Positions 8,831 to 19,500 of a stretch of DNA of 64,000 nucleotides are shown here, piece by piece (position 1 is the first letter of the stretch; every line of letters starts with the position of its first letter). The notes under the pieces were generated by a model, which was not told the origin of the DNA, searched no databases, and saw only the letters and a list, made by a program, of their open reading frames with translations. The DNA is from an uncultured Opitutia bacterium (GTDB taxonomy: Bacteria > Verrucomicrobiota > Verrucomicrobiia > Opitutales > Opitutaceae). Where the stretch lies: assembly GCA_903900845.1 (NCBI GenBank), contig CAIUOU010000110.1, positions 62,001 through 126,000 of the forward strand, in the 5' to 3' direction. The position numbers were made by a program, and so were the translations under genes.

Positions 8831-10156
8831 ATGCCGCCCCTTGCGTCAGCCCGCCGGTTTTCCCGCCGCCAGTTCCTGCGCCGCGGAGCGGCCGCGGCGG
8901 GTGCCCTCACCTTCCCCACGTTGGTGCCCGCCTCCGCCCTGGGCCGCGGCGGCACCGTGCCGCCCAGTGAGCGCATCACGATGGGCTTCATCGGCGTCGG
9001 CGGCCAGGGCGGCGGGCACCTGTTCGGCGGAGCCTGGACCTACGTCGCTGGTGGTTTCCTCGGCCGGGCCGACGTTCAGGTGCTCGCCGTGTGCGATGTG
9101 CGCCGCAGCCGGCGCGATCCCGCGCGCGAACGGGTGGACGCGCATTACGCCACCCGCCTCGGGCGCGAATCCGCGCGCGCCTGCGCCGCCGAGGTCGACT
9201 TCCGCGCGGTCCTCTCCCGCGACGACATCGACGCCGTGCTCATCGCCTCGCCCGCGCATTGGCACGCCGTCATGACCGTGATGGCGGTCCGCTCGGGCAA
9301 GGATGTCTATTGCGAGAAGCCCACCGCCTGCACGGTGCGCGAAAGCCAGGCCGTGCGCGACGCCGTGCGCCGTCACGGGAGGATCTACCAAGCCGGCACC
9401 CAGCAGCGAAGCGAGTACGGCGGGAAGTTCCGCCTCGCATGCGAGCTCGTCCGCAGCGGTCGCATCGGAAAGCTCCGGGAGGTCTGGTGCCACCGTGATG
9501 GCGGGGCCATCGCGTGGCCTCGCCGCCCCGGCGGCCCGTCCCGAGCGGTGCCGGATGATCTCGATTGGGATCTCTTCCTCGGCCCCGCGCCTGCGATCCC
9601 GTTCGACGGCAACGCCGGCGCCCACCGTTTTGATCTCGGCGAACTCAATTGGGGCCAGCACCACACCGACATCATTCAATGGGCGTGCGACGCCGACGCC
9701 ACCGGCCCGGCGGAACTTTTCGTCGAGGAGGGGCGTTCGGGGTTTCGTTATGCCGGCGGCGTGACGGTCCGCGGACGTCCGCACCCCGACGAGCCGACGG
9801 TCGGCGGCGAGGGAGGCGCTTGTTTCGTCGGTTCGGAAGGGCGCATCGCCGTTGACCGCAACGTGCTGGTTTCCACGCCAGGCTCGATCGTTCGCGAGCC
9901 GCTGCGGCCAGACGAGGTTCATCTGGCGCGCAACGACGGCCACGCTGATGAGTTTCTGCGCTGCGTCCGCACGCGGCGGCGGACGATCTGCGACGAGAAT
10001 GTCGCGCACCGTTCCGCGAGTGTTCTGCTGCTCGGGGGTATCGTGAAGCAGCTCGGGCGCCCCCTCCGCTGGGATCCCGTGGCGGAAATCTTTCCCGGGG
10101 ACGACGAAGCCAACCGGCTTCTTGGCATCGCAACCCGCGCGCCCTGGAGGCTGTGA
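8831..10156 (+). CDS. Gfo/Idh/MocA family oxidoreductase with Tat signal
   Basis: Encodes 441 aa. The chosen ATG places a twin-arginine motif (SRRQFLRRG) near residue 14 followed by an Ala-rich hydrophobic stretch, so the enzyme is exported folded, presumably with NAD(P) bound. The Rossmann fingerprint is MGFIGVGGQGGGH (about residues 50-62), and the family's EKP motif occurs in VYCEKPTA near residue 160. Such Tat-exported members act on sugars, and some are now known as NAD-recycling glycosidases or 3-keto-sugar enzymes. The frame is open further upstream, but earlier Met codons would bury the Tat motif. The next gene starts on the last base of this stop codon (TGATG), so the two are translationally coupled. 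Confidence 0.88.
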   Translation: MPPLASARRFSRRQFLRRGAAAAGALTFPTLVPASALGRGGTVPPSERITMGFIGVGGQGGGHLFGGAWTYVAGGFLGRADVQVLAVCDVRRSRRDPARERVDAHYATRLGRESARACAAEVDFRAVLSRDDIDAVLIASPAHWHAVMTVMAVRSGKDVYCEKPTACTVRESQAVRDAVRRHGRIYQAGTQQRSEYGGKFRLACELVRSGRIGKLREVWCHRDGGAIAWPRRPGGPSRAVPDDLDWDLFLGPAPAIPFDGNAGAHRFDLGELNWGQHHTDIIQWACDADATGPAELFVEEGRSGFRYAGGVTVRGRPHPDEPTVGGEGGACFVGSEGRIAVDRNVLVSTPGSIVREPLRPDEVHLARNDGHADEFLRCVRTRRRTICDENVAHRSASVLLLGGIVKQLGRPLRWDPVAEIFPGDDEANRLLGIATRAPWRL

Positions 10157-12648
10157 TGCGGGCCCGAGTGGATTTTTGTCTCCTGCCGTTGCTTGCGCTG
10201 GCGCTGGTGCCGCCGGTCGCGCCCGCAAGGGCCGCCGACACCAGCCGCACCGCGGAGGAGGCCCGTCTGTTGGCGGTGCTCGCCTCTCCGGCCACAATGG
10301 TCGAACGCGAAGCCGCAGTCGTGCGGCTTCACCGAATCGGGTCCGAACGCGCGGTGCCGGAGCTCGCGAAGCTCTTGTCCGACGCTGAGCTTTCGCATGC
10401 CGCGCGCCACGCGCTGGAGGCGATGCCTTTCGCCTCCTCCGGGCGCGCCTTGGTGGAAGCGCTTTCAAAGACCTCAGGACCGGTGCGTCTCGGCCTCGTC
10501 TCCTCCCTGGCTTCGCGGCGCGAGGTCGCCGCGGTCCCCGCGCTCGCGGCGCTCCTGCGCGATGTCACCGACTCCGCCGGCGCGGAGGCGGCGGCCCATG
10601 CGCTCGCGATGATCCCTGATGCATCGGCGCTCTCCGCGCTTGAGACCGTGTGGCCCGATGCCAGCGGCTCCGTACGGACGGCGGTCATCGATGCGCTGCT
10701 GGCTCAGGCGTGGCGCCTGCTCGGCGCCGGCGAGTCGCGCGAGGCCGGCCGCGTGTTCCGCTCGATCCACGCCTCCGAACGTGATCCGCGGGTGCGGCTG
10801 GCGACCGATGAGGGCATGATCCGCGCCGCCGGCGCAGTCGGTCTCGCGTTGGTGCGGGCAGGCCTGACCGGCACTGTCGAGCCCGAGCGGGCGGCCGCTT
10901 TGCGGGTCGTCGAGGATCTGCCGCAGCCCGGCCTCGGCGCTCTCCTGCGGGAGCTGCTGCCGGAACTTACCCCGGCGTTGCAGCGTTCCGTTCTCGAAGC
11001 CTGGTTGCGCCGCGCCGATCCGCCATCGCGCGAGGCCGTGCGGCCTTTGTTGGCTAGCCCTTCGGTGGAAACGCGGCTGGCCGCAATCCGCGGGCTTGGA
11101 CAGGTCGGTGCGGCGGAGGACGTGGGTGCCCTGCTTGGCTTGTCCGCGGGTGCCGAACCCGAGCGCCGCACCGCGCGCCTCGCGCTGACGACGCTGCGGG
11201 CCGAGGGCGTGACGGATGCGTTGCGGCGGCGGGCAATCAAGGGCGACGGGGCCGAACGAATGGAAGCGGTGCGGACCCTGGGTGAGCGGGGTGATCGGGC
11301 GGCGGCGAAGGATTTGCTGGAGCTGGCACGCTCCGCGGACGACGCGCTGCGGCTCGCTGCGCTGCGGTCCGTTGCTCTGGTGCTGGATCCGTCGGGAGTG
11401 GCGGAGCTCATCGGCTTGGTCACGTCCGCGCCGGATGAAGCCCGGCGGGGAGAAGCTGGGCGCGCGCTGGCGCTGACCTTGGGCCGGCTGCAGCCGGCGG
11501 GTGGCTCCGTGGCCTTGATGGCGATGACGCGTGCCATGAGCGGAGCGGTGCCGGCGATACGCGCCGCGCTCGTCGCGGCCGGTGGCGGTCTGGTCGCGCC
11601 CGAGGTGCGGGAGATCTTGCGGCGCGCTTTTTCCGACGAGGACCCCTCCGTGCGTGCGGCTGGCTTGAACGCGCTTGGCACGACGAACGACCTCGCTTTG
11701 TTGCCCGACGCCCGCGAGTTGGCGCTGCGCGGCGGCGACGAGGCGGCGCGCGAGGCTGGCACGCGGGCCGCCGTGCGGCTTTTCGCGCGTGAAGGTTCGG
11801 GTGTGTCCTTCGGTGATCGGATCGCGTTTCTTCGAGCGATAGCCGGAGCGAATCCATCCCTCGCGCAACGCCGGCTGGTATTGAACAACCTCGCTTCGGG
11901 TCGCAGTCGGGAGGAACTCGCGCTGGCGGTCGCGTGGCTGGAAGACGAGAGCTCGGCTGGTGATGCGGCAACTGCGGTGGTGCGGGTGGCGCCGCGCCTG
12001 CCCGACGCCCGGCCGGCGCTCGCGGCCCTGCGGCGCGTGCAGGGGATGGACGTGACGGCCGTGACCAAGGAGGAAGTCGCCTCCGTGATCGAGGGCGTCG
12101 AGGCGCGGGCCGCCCATGTCACCTCGTGGCTGTCACGTCCGACCATCGAGGCGGGGGACCGGGACGTGAGGGATCTGCTCGACGTGGTTTTCGACCCCGA
12201 GGGGCCGGCGGCCACTTATACCGAGGCGGCCGGTCACGCCCGTCCGGGGAAATGGGAGCTGATGCGCGTCTCCGCCGATGCGCGCAACCCCCGGCAGATG
12301 CGCGGCGGGAGTCCGGGTGTCTCCGGGGTGGCCTACGCCTACACCTGGGTGTGGGCGACAGAGCCGCGGCGGGTGAAGATCGAACTCCAGCACGACGCGG
12401 CGCTGAAGCTTTGGGTTGGTGACACGGAGGTGGCGCGGTTGTCGGATCCGGTGGAGACCGGCGCCAAGGGCACGGGCTCCGCCGAGGTCGATCTCGCGGC
12501 CGGTTGGAATCTGTTTCGCGTGAAACTCGCGCAGGCTGCTCGGCCGTGGTGGTTTTCCCTGCGGGTGCGCGCGGCGTTGGACGGCGGGGAGGCCGCCTTG
12601 GTCGCCGACGCGCAACCGGCGGACCTGCGGTCTCCGCCTCAGCCGTAG
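10156..12648 (+). CDS. exported HEAT-repeat protein
   Basis: Encodes 830 aa with a signal peptide (residues 1-24). From about residue 30 to 640 it is almost wholly helical, with repeated Ala/Leu/Arg-rich units resembling HEAT or PBS-lyase repeats (for example VPELAKLLSDAEL, VPALAALLRDVTDSAG). The last 180 residues form a different, beta-rich domain (YAYTWVWAT, KIELQHDAALKLWVGDTEVA, GWNLFRVKLAQ) reminiscent of the PA14-like or carbohydrate-binding modules found in PVC proteins. It is likely a periplasmic scaffold working with the preceding Tat oxidoreductase, to which it is coupled by a 1-bp overlap. It resembles the central part of the PVC cytochromes at 3333 and 16598 but lacks both dehydrogenase domain and CxxCH. 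Its 3' end overlaps the convergent gene by 10 bp. Confidence 0.82.
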   Translation: MRARVDFCLLPLLALALVPPVAPARAADTSRTAEEARLLAVLASPATMVEREAAVVRLHRIGSERAVPELAKLLSDAELSHAARHALEAMPFASSGRALVEALSKTSGPVRLGLVSSLASRREVAAVPALAALLRDVTDSAGAEAAAHALAMIPDASALSALETVWPDASGSVRTAVIDALLAQAWRLLGAGESREAGRVFRSIHASERDPRVRLATDEGMIRAAGAVGLALVRAGLTGTVEPERAAALRVVEDLPQPGLGALLRELLPELTPALQRSVLEAWLRRADPPSREAVRPLLASPSVETRLAAIRGLGQVGAAEDVGALLGLSAGAEPERRTARLALTTLRAEGVTDALRRRAIKGDGAERMEAVRTLGERGDRAAAKDLLELARSADDALRLAALRSVALVLDPSGVAELIGLVTSAPDEARRGEAGRALALTLGRLQPAGGSVALMAMTRAMSGAVPAIRAALVAAGGGLVAPEVREILRRAFSDEDPSVRAAGLNALGTTNDLALLPDARELALRGGDEAAREAGTRAAVRLFAREGSGVSFGDRIAFLRAIAGANPSLAQRRLVLNNLASGRSREELALAVAWLEDESSAGDAATAVVRVAPRLPDARPALAALRRVQGMDVTAVTKEEVASVIEGVEARAAHVTSWLSRPTIEAGDRDVRDLLDVVFDPEGPAATYTEAAGHARPGKWELMRVSADARNPRQMRGGSPGVSGVAYAYTWVWATEPRRVKIELQHDAALKLWVGDTEVARLSDPVETGAKGTGSAEVDLAAGWNLFRVKLAQAARPWWFSLRVRAALDGGEAALVADAQPADLRSPPQP

Positions 12649-13829
12649 CCGCGCGCGACCGGCCACACCGCTTCCACGCGGTCGCCACGGAGGGCGTGGA
12701 TGTGGTCGTGGAGGTTCACGGTGGGATCGCAGTGCGGCACGATGAACTCGAGGCGGTCGCCAAGGCGCGGTTCGCGTGAAGCCTTCGCGAGATCGAGGAT
12801 GCCGTGTTCGTCGCCACCCCAGCTGAACGTGGCGCCGGCGAGGTCCTTGGGTTCTGGGCCGAACTTCCGGTCGGTCGCGAAGGCCTTCAGCCCGGCGTCG
12901 ATCGTGGCGCGGTTGCGCTCCGGGCGGCTGATGACGGTGGCGATCACCGCGAGCGACGGCGCGAAATCCTCGTAGACGGCACCGCTTTTTCCCCCGATGC
13001 GGCGGTAGTCGACGTCCATGAAGACGTACGATCCAGCCTGCAGCTCGGTCATCGCTCCGAACGCGGGGTCGATGTTGTAGGTACCGGTGCTGCCGCCCGA
13101 GAGGATCTCCATCGGCAATCCATCCCGGCGAAGTTCGAGGAAAGTGGCGATCGCCGGGGCCATCGCCTTCTCGGAGTGCGCGCGCCTCTGCTCGAAGCCG
13201 GTGACATGGGCCGAGGAACCCGAGTAGCAGTGGATGCCCCGCAGGCGCAGGCCCGGGAGCGCCGTGATCCGCCGCGCGAGATCCGCGGCCTTTTCACCCG
13301 GCGCGATGCCGGTGCGCCGGCTGCCCGGATCGATGTCGATGAGCACGTTGAGCGTGAGCCCCGCCGCGCGCGCCGCCGCGGAGAGTTCCGCGGCGTGCCC
13401 GGGATCGTCGACCACTGACATGGTGTCGGGCCGCCGACGCGTGAGCTCGACCAGCCGGCGGATTTTTACCCCGCCCACCATCTCCGAGGTGAGAAGCAGA
13501 CCGCCGACGCCGCCCTCTGCCATGGCCTCGGCTTCGCGCAGCGTCGCGACACAGACACCGAGGGCGCCAGCCGCCATCTGCAGGCGGGCGATGGCGGCGC
13601 ATTTGTGGGTCTTGGCGTGCGGTCGCAGCGCGATGCCGGCCGACTTCGCGTGGGAGGCGAGGCGCGTGATGTTGCCCTCGAGTTGGTCGAGGTCGACGAC
13701 CAGCGCGGGGGTGGGCAACTCGTCCTTCGCGCGGCCGACGAGGCCGGCGGCGGCGGACTGGCGGCCGGTGGCGGACAGCAGCGCGGCGGCGGTGCTCGCG
13801 CGCAGCAAAGATCGGCGGGAAAGGTGCAT
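12639..13829 (-). CDS. D-threonine aldolase / DSD1-like PLP enzyme with Tat-type signal
   Basis: Encodes 396 aa. It begins MHLSRRSLLRAS, a Tat-like signal, followed by a fold-type III (alanine racemase-like) barrel. The PLP lysine is probably in PHAKTHK (about residues 65-71), and the C-terminal HCDPTVNLHD segment matches the metal-binding motif of the D-threonine aldolase / D-serine dehydratase family. The expected reaction is cleavage or dehydration of a D-3-hydroxy amino acid. Export of a PLP enzyme is unusual but seen in this family. An upstream open stretch to 14009 is ignored because it lacks the signal. The gene is divergent from fpr (114 bp between starts). Confidence 0.85.
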   Translation of the reverse strand: MHLSRRSLLRASTAAALLSATGRQSAAAGLVGRAKDELPTPALVVDLDQLEGNITRLASHAKSAGIALRPHAKTHKCAAIARLQMAAGALGVCVATLREAEAMAEGGVGGLLLTSEMVGGVKIRRLVELTRRRPDTMSVVDDPGHAAELSAAARAAGLTLNVLIDIDPGSRRTGIAPGEKAADLARRITALPGLRLRGIHCYSGSSAHVTGFEQRRAHSEKAMAPAIATFLELRRDGLPMEILSGGSTGTYNIDPAFGAMTELQAGSYVFMDVDYRRIGGKSGAVYEDFAPSLAVIATVISRPERNRATIDAGLKAFATDRKFGPEPKDLAGATFSWGGDEHGILDLAKASREPRLGDRLEFIVPHCDPTVNLHDHIHALRGDRVEAVWPVARGYG

Positions 13830-13943
13830 GGAGAGGGTGATCGTGGGAGTGGCATCTCGCCCCCGGCGGCGCAAGCGACGACGCGGACTGGTCCGGCGTT
13901 GCGCCCGATCCGGGAGGTTGCGCACCATCCTGCACCTCATCGC

Positions 13944-14762
13944 ATGAGCACCGCTCCCGCCAGCACCTACAACGCCACCGTCGTCGGCCGAGAATCCATC
14001 AATCCGCAACTCATGATCCTGCGTGTGCGGCCCGATTCGGGGGAGTTCAACTTCACGCCGGGCCAGTTCGGCGTGCTGGGTTTAAAGGGCAAGGAGCCCC
14101 GCGTGCCGGAGGCTGATCCCGATGCGAAGGCGGCCGAACCGGAGAAGCTCATCCGGCGGGCCTACAGCATTTCGTCGACGAACCTTGAGCGGTCTCACGT
14201 CGAATTCTACCTCACGCTCGTCACTTCCGGTGAACTCACGCCGCGGCTTTTCGCGCTCCAGCACGGTGCGCGGATCTTCCTCGGGCCGAAGGCCAGCGGA
14301 CTCTTCACGCTCGACCGCGTGGCGCCCGGGAAGCCCGTTGTCCTGGTCGCGACCGGTACCGGTCTCGCACCTTACATCTCGATGCTGCGCACGATGTTGA
14401 TCAGCGACGCGACACGGAAGTTCGTTGTGCTGCACGGGTCGCGCTACAGCTGGGACCTGGGTTACCGCGGCGAGCTCGAGAGCCTCGCGCGCATCCGGCC
14501 GAACTTCACCTACATCCCGTCGATCACCCGCGCGGAGCAGGACCCGCATTTCAACGGACAGGTGGGGAGGCTCCCGAAGCTGATCGAGGACGGCGTGATC
14601 GAGCGGCTCTCCGGCGTGAGGCTCGATCCGGCGGAATGCGACGTCTTCCTGTGCGGCAACCCCGACATGATCTCGGCGGTGAAGGCGTTTCTCGCCGCCC
14701 GCGGATTCACGCCCGATCACGGCAAGCAGTCGGGCACCGTGCACGTCGAGGAGTACTGGTAG
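13944..14762 (+). CDS. fpr: ferredoxin--NADP(+) reductase
   Basis: Encodes 272 aa of the bacterial FPR type. The FAD-binding RxYS motif is RRAYS (residues 71-75), the NADP-binding glycine motif is GTGLAP (138-143), CGNP occurs near residue 235, and the C terminus ends EEYW, an aromatic end stacking on the flavin as in other FPRs. It transfers electrons between NADPH and ferredoxin or flavodoxin in the cytoplasm, supporting Fe-S or oxidative-stress functions. The insertion after residue 50 (EPRVPEADPDAKAAEPEK) is an acidic/Pro-rich loop. The ATG at 13944 is chosen because the preceding open stretch has no FPR similarity. Confidence 0.92.
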   Translation: MSTAPASTYNATVVGRESINPQLMILRVRPDSGEFNFTPGQFGVLGLKGKEPRVPEADPDAKAAEPEKLIRRAYSISSTNLERSHVEFYLTLVTSGELTPRLFALQHGARIFLGPKASGLFTLDRVAPGKPVVLVATGTGLAPYISMLRTMLISDATRKFVVLHGSRYSWDLGYRGELESLARIRPNFTYIPSITRAEQDPHFNGQVGRLPKLIEDGVIERLSGVRLDPAECDVFLCGNPDMISAVKAFLAARGFTPDHGKQSGTVHVEEYW

Positions 14763-14828
14763 GACCCCGCCGCTGGTTTCGCGGTTTGACGCGGCGCGCG
14801 GTGATCCTTTGCGTCGCGCGCCTCCCCC

Positions 14829-15566
14829 ATGAAAGCCCTCGGCATCGATATCGGCGGGTCCGCCATGAAAGGCGCGCCCGTGGACACCCGCACCGGACGC
14901 CTCCTCGCCCCGCCGCACCGTATTCCCATCCACCGCGGCTTGCCGCCGAAGGATGGCGCCAAGGTCGTGGCGGCGATTGCGGAGCATTTCTCCTGGAGCG
15001 GCCCGATCGGGGTCGGTTTCCCCGGCGCGATCGAGGGCGGTCACATCCGCACCTCGGCCAATCTGCATTCGGGATTCGTCGACGCCGACGGCGCGCGGTT
15101 GTTCGGTCGCGCGAGCGGCTGCCCGGTGGCGCTGATCAACGACGCGGCGGCGGCCGGGCGCGCGGAGATGAAGTTCGGCGCCGGCCGGGGTTTCAACGGC
15201 AAGACGCTGCTGCTGACGCTCGGCACGGGCGTGGGCACCTGCCTCGCGCAGGACGGGGTCGTGATCCCGCTCGAGCTCGGGCATTTCCCGTGGAAGAACG
15301 GCGAGGGTGCGGAAAAGCATGTCGCGAGCAGCGTGAAGGACCGCGATGGCCTATCGTGGAAGGTTTGGGGCGGTCGCCTCAACGCGTACGTGCTCGAACT
15401 AGAGCGCCTGTTGTGGCCGGAGCGCATCATCATGGGCGGCGGCGTGAGCACGGAGCACGCGAGGTTCTTCCGGTTCATCCGTTGCCGGGCGCGGCTGATG
15501 CCGGCGCGTTTCCGCAACGAGGCCGGGATCGTCGGTGCTGCGCTCCGCGGCGCGCAGGCGGGTTGA
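14829..15566 (+). CDS. ppgK: polyphosphate glucokinase (ROK family)
   Basis: Encodes 245 aa, the usual PPGK length. The phosphate-binding motif GIDIGGSAMKGAPVD (residues 5-19) is characteristic of polyphosphate-dependent rather than ATP-only ROK kinases. The catalytic Asp is probably D105 in INDAAAAG, and a second phosphate loop LGTGVG follows at 131-136. It phosphorylates glucose to glucose-6-phosphate with polyphosphate (often ATP too). It starts 66 bp after fpr and ends 22 bp before the FAD oxidoreductase, so the three genes may be co-transcribed. The ROK repressor Cys cluster is absent, fitting the PPGK subgroup. Confidence 0.88.
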   Translation: MKALGIDIGGSAMKGAPVDTRTGRLLAPPHRIPIHRGLPPKDGAKVVAAIAEHFSWSGPIGVGFPGAIEGGHIRTSANLHSGFVDADGARLFGRASGCPVALINDAAAAGRAEMKFGAGRGFNGKTLLLTLGTGVGTCLAQDGVVIPLELGHFPWKNGEGAEKHVASSVKDRDGLSWKVWGGRLNAYVLELERLLWPERIIMGGGVSTEHARFFRFIRCRARLMPARFRNEAGIVGAALRGAQAG

Positions 15567-15588
15567 GCGGAAGTAGCGCGTCCCGTCC

Positions 15589-16593
15589 ATGCGCGCTGAG
15601 ATCCTGATCGCTGGTCAGGGTGTGGCGGGCACGTTGCTGGGATGGGAACTCGAGCAGGCCGGGGTCCCGTTTCTCATCCGGGACCCGGGCCACGAGACCG
15701 CCGCCACCGCGGCGTCCGCGGGGATCATCAATCCCGTCACGGGCCGGCGGTTGGTGAAGACGTGGCGGTTCGACGAATTGCATCCGATGGCGGCTGCAAT
15801 GTGGCGCGAACTCGGTGGAGCGCTCGGCGAACGTCTCTGGCGCGAGATGCGCGTGCGGCGGGAGTTCGCCGATGAGGAGGAGCGGGAAGCTTGGAAGCGA
15901 AAGGCGGCGACCGCGGAGCTTTCCCCGTACGCGGGCGCTCCGTTCGATGACGGGTTTTGGATCGTTGGCGCGGCGCGCGTCGATCTCGCCGCCGCGCTCG
16001 CCGCCGCCCGGCGCCGTTGGCGAATGCAGGGACGGCTGCGCGAGGATGGTGTCCCGGATCTCGCCGCCGCGGCTGAACGACACCGGATGGTGATCGATTG
16101 CACGGGCGCCGCGGGCGCCTCGCACGCCGCCTTCGACTTCGTACCCTGGGAGTTTTCGAAGGGTGACGCGCTGGAGATCGGCGTCGAGGGCCTCGATCCC
16201 GACGTGATCCTGAACCGGCGGTTGTGGGTGGCGCCGGCCGGCGAGGGTGGCGCGCTCGCCGGGGCAACCAATGAGCCGGGCATAACGGATCCGCGACCTG
16301 ATCCCGCTGCTCGCGAACGGTTGATCGCTGGGACGCGCGCGATCCTGGGTGCACGGGAGTTCACGGTCCGCGTCCACCGCTCCGGCGTACGTGTGACTTT
16401 GCCCGACCGACGGCCGGTCGCGGGTCCGCATCCGACGATCCCTAAGTTGGGAATTTGCGGCGGACTCGGTGCGAGGGGCGCGCTGTGGGCGCCTTGGCTC
16501 GCGCGTCAGTGGCGTGACCATCTCGTCGCCGGCCGTCCCTTTGATCCGAAGGTCAGTGTCGCGCGTTTTCTCGCCGCGTCCGCGACCGCGTAG
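15589..16593 (+). CDS. FAD-dependent oxidoreductase (DAO/D-amino acid oxidase family)
   Basis: Encodes 334 aa. The N-terminal dinucleotide-binding motif is atypically spelled (ILIAGQGVAGTLLGWEL, residues 4-20), followed by ATAASAGIINPVTGRR, typical of the DAO superfamily. A C-terminal GGLGARGALWAPWLA segment closes the FAD site. No signal peptide. The likely reaction is oxidation of an amine or amino acid, comparable with the MnmC C-terminal oxidase or glycine oxidase; the substrate is unknown. It converges on the large cytochrome gene with 4 bp between stop codons. Confidence 0.82.
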   Translation: MRAEILIAGQGVAGTLLGWELEQAGVPFLIRDPGHETAATAASAGIINPVTGRRLVKTWRFDELHPMAAAMWRELGGALGERLWREMRVRREFADEEEREAWKRKAATAELSPYAGAPFDDGFWIVGAARVDLAAALAAARRRWRMQGRLREDGVPDLAAAAERHRMVIDCTGAAGASHAAFDFVPWEFSKGDALEIGVEGLDPDVILNRRLWVAPAGEGGALAGATNEPGITDPRPDPAARERLIAGTRAILGAREFTVRVHRSGVRVTLPDRRPVAGPHPTIPKLGICGGLGARGALWAPWLARQWRDHLVAGRPFDPKVSVARFLAASATA

Positions 16594-16597
16594 AAGC

Positions 16598-19500
16598 TCA
16601 GCGCGTGATCGGCTGGGAGATGCGCAGGTAGGCGAAGAAGTCGCGCAGCTCCTGGTCGCCGAGGCCGTCGAGCAGGCCGGCGGGCATTAGGCTGCGGCCC
16701 ATCGGCTGGATTTCGCGGATTTCGGCGGCGCGCAGCGTGATGTTCTCGCCGCCGAGCCCGCGAAGCACCGTTACCTGGTTGTCCCGCTCGATGATGAAGC
16801 CGCCGAGTGAGCGGCCGTCGGTGGTCTCGACCACCTGGTATTGGTAGCCCTCGCGAATTTCGGCGTCGGGATTGATGATGCTGAGTAACATCGTGCCGAG
16901 GTTGTCGCGCTGGTAGGCGGTGAGGTCGGGGCCGATGTTGCCGCCCTTGAAAAACAACCGGTGGCAGCTGGCGCAGCGCGCGGTGAAGGTCGCCTCGCCG
17001 GCGTAGGGGTTGCCTGCGGCGGCCTGGATTGCGGCGGCGACCGCGTCGATGCGGGTTTGGTAGTCGCCGGACGGGCTTTGCGGTGGAAGGAGGCGCGCGG
17101 CGCGGGAGGCAATGCCGGAGTCGCGACTCATCCGTAACCGGTCGGAGGCGTCGGCGGGAATCGCCCCGGCGGCCAGCGCGCCGCTTTCTAGCGCGCCGAG
17201 CAGGTAACGGCTCCAGGAGGGCCGGCTGGCGAGCGCAGTGATCGCCGTCTCGCGCACGGAACCTCTCATGGATGGCAGGGCGGCGGAAATTTTCGCGCCG
17301 AGATCGTCATCGGAAAACGACGTGAGCGCGGAGAGTGCCGCGGTACGGAGTGCGTCGGTCCGGCCCTGAGTGGCGACGTTCAGTAACGCGGGAGCTGCGG
17401 CTGCCGCACGTGTTTCCCCGAGTGCGCGGGTGAGGCGCAGTTGTTCTTCCGGACGTGTCTTCGGGTTGGCGAGGAGAGCGATGGCCTCGGCGATCGCGGC
17501 GGCTTCGCCCTGGCGCAGGCGAAGCGCGAGTGGAACCTGTCCCTGGCCGCGCAGGCGCTCGACGAGTTCCTCCGGCAAGTCGTTCATCGCGCGGCCGCGG
17601 TAAGCCTCCTCCAAGCCTTGGAGTAGTGGCGCGATATGGCGCGGCGAAGGTGCTCGGGCGAAAAGACGGTTGAGCTGTGCGAGCTCCGAACGGCGGCCGT
17701 TGACCGCAAGCCGGCGCGCGAATCGCGGCAAGACGTGTTCCCGGGCCATGGGTTCGTCCCAAAGGCGGGGTTCGCGGAAAAAATCCAGTACCTGTTCGGC
17801 CGAGTCCGGAAGATGGGCCTCGAACACCCACCAGACCAGCAGAGGGATGAACGGATCCTGGGCCATTTCCCGGCGTGCGAGGAGAGCGGCCGCTAGGGGT
17901 AGAGCCTGCGGCGGATCCAAGCGCCGGGCGGTGCTCGCGAATTGCGCGAGTGTTTCGGCGTCGGGCTCGGCGGCTGCCTGCGCCAGCAGCGTTTCGAACA
18001 CAGGGACAGGCAATAACGGCCGGTCCGCGGACGAGTGCCGACCCGCGCCAAGGTTACGGTGGCGCCCCCAATCGTCGCCCAGGAGGCGCGCGGTCCACGC
18101 ACGGACGGCGGCTTGCGGGTGGCGGAGGCCGGTTAGCGCATCGCTTTCGTTCAGCCCTGCGGATTGGTGGAGCGCCCAGAGCGTGTTGAGAGCGCCGAGT
18201 GCGGAGTCTGTCCCCAGTAGCGTGCGTAGGAGTGGCGCGGCGGCGGGGTCGCAACGTTCACCCAGGAGGCGTACCGCGGTGTGCCGGTGCCATTTGTTCG
18301 GGTGGGAGAGAAGCGCGACGAGCTCAGCGGTGCTCTTGGAGGCGAGATTCACATCTCGTTCAAGTGGAGCGTTCTCCGCGCGCAGGCGGTAGATTCGGCC
18401 GGTGGAGGTATCGATCTGGTTTTGGTAATGTTGCCCGTGGGCGACGTAGAAGTCGTACATGTCGGCCACGACCAGTGAACCGTCGGGAGCGTTGGCGATG
18501 TAGACCGGGCGGAACGCGGGATCGTTGCTCGTCAGCGCGGCGCCACGGTCGGTCGTCGTGAAGGTCGCTCCGCGCGGAACCCTTTCGCTGGTGAGGACGG
18601 TATTGTGCAGCGGGGCGAGGGCGAAGAGGCGGCCGGCCCAGGGCGCGGGGAGGGCAGTGCCCTCCGCGAAAGCCCCGAAATGCGTGAACCGCACCACGGA
18701 GTCCTTCGTTGCCATCATCGGCAGGTCGCCGAACGCGTATGGATTGCGGGGTGGTCCGAATTTCCCGGGGTCCACGCCCTGCATCAGGTAGAAACCGCCC
18801 TGCACGAAGTGCCACCCGCGGGTTCCGCCGCCGTTGTGGCCGGAGTAGAGGCGTCCGTACGCGTCGAACTCGAGTCCGAAGGTGTTACCGCCGCCCTCGG
18901 CAAAAATTTCGTACGCGCGGGTGCGCGGATGGTAGCGCCAGACCATGCAGCCCTCGAAGTGCACGCCCGGCGCGTCCGGTTGGTCTAGGCCAGGGCGGGT
19001 GACACGGCTTGAGGTGGTGCTGCCCTGCGCGCCGTAGAGCCAGCCGTCGGGTCCCCACACGAGTCCGTTCGCGATGGAGTGGGTGTCTTCGAGCCCGAAG
19101 CCGGTGAGCCGCGTTTCCGGCGGACCGTCGGCGACGTCGTCGCCGTCGGCGTCGGGATAAAAGAGCAGGTGCGGGGTGTGCATGACCCAGACGCCGCCGT
19201 GGCCGCGCAGGGCGGCGTTGGCGAGGTTGAGGCCGTCGGCGAACACCCGGTGGCGGTCGAAGGTTCCGTCTCCGCGGGAGGACTCGTGGATCGAGATCAC
19301 ATCGGTCCCCCGGTCGTGATGCGGGGGCGCCGGGGGCGTTTTGTCGTAATGGGAGCGGTAGTACTTGTCGCGGCTAACCATGGTCACGCCGGCGGGGTAG
19401 GGATATTGGCGGGAGTGGGTGACCCAGAGCCTCCCGCGTTCGTCGAAGCTGAAGTGGAAGGGCTGGGCGACCTGCGGTTCGTGCAGCAGTAGCTCCGCGC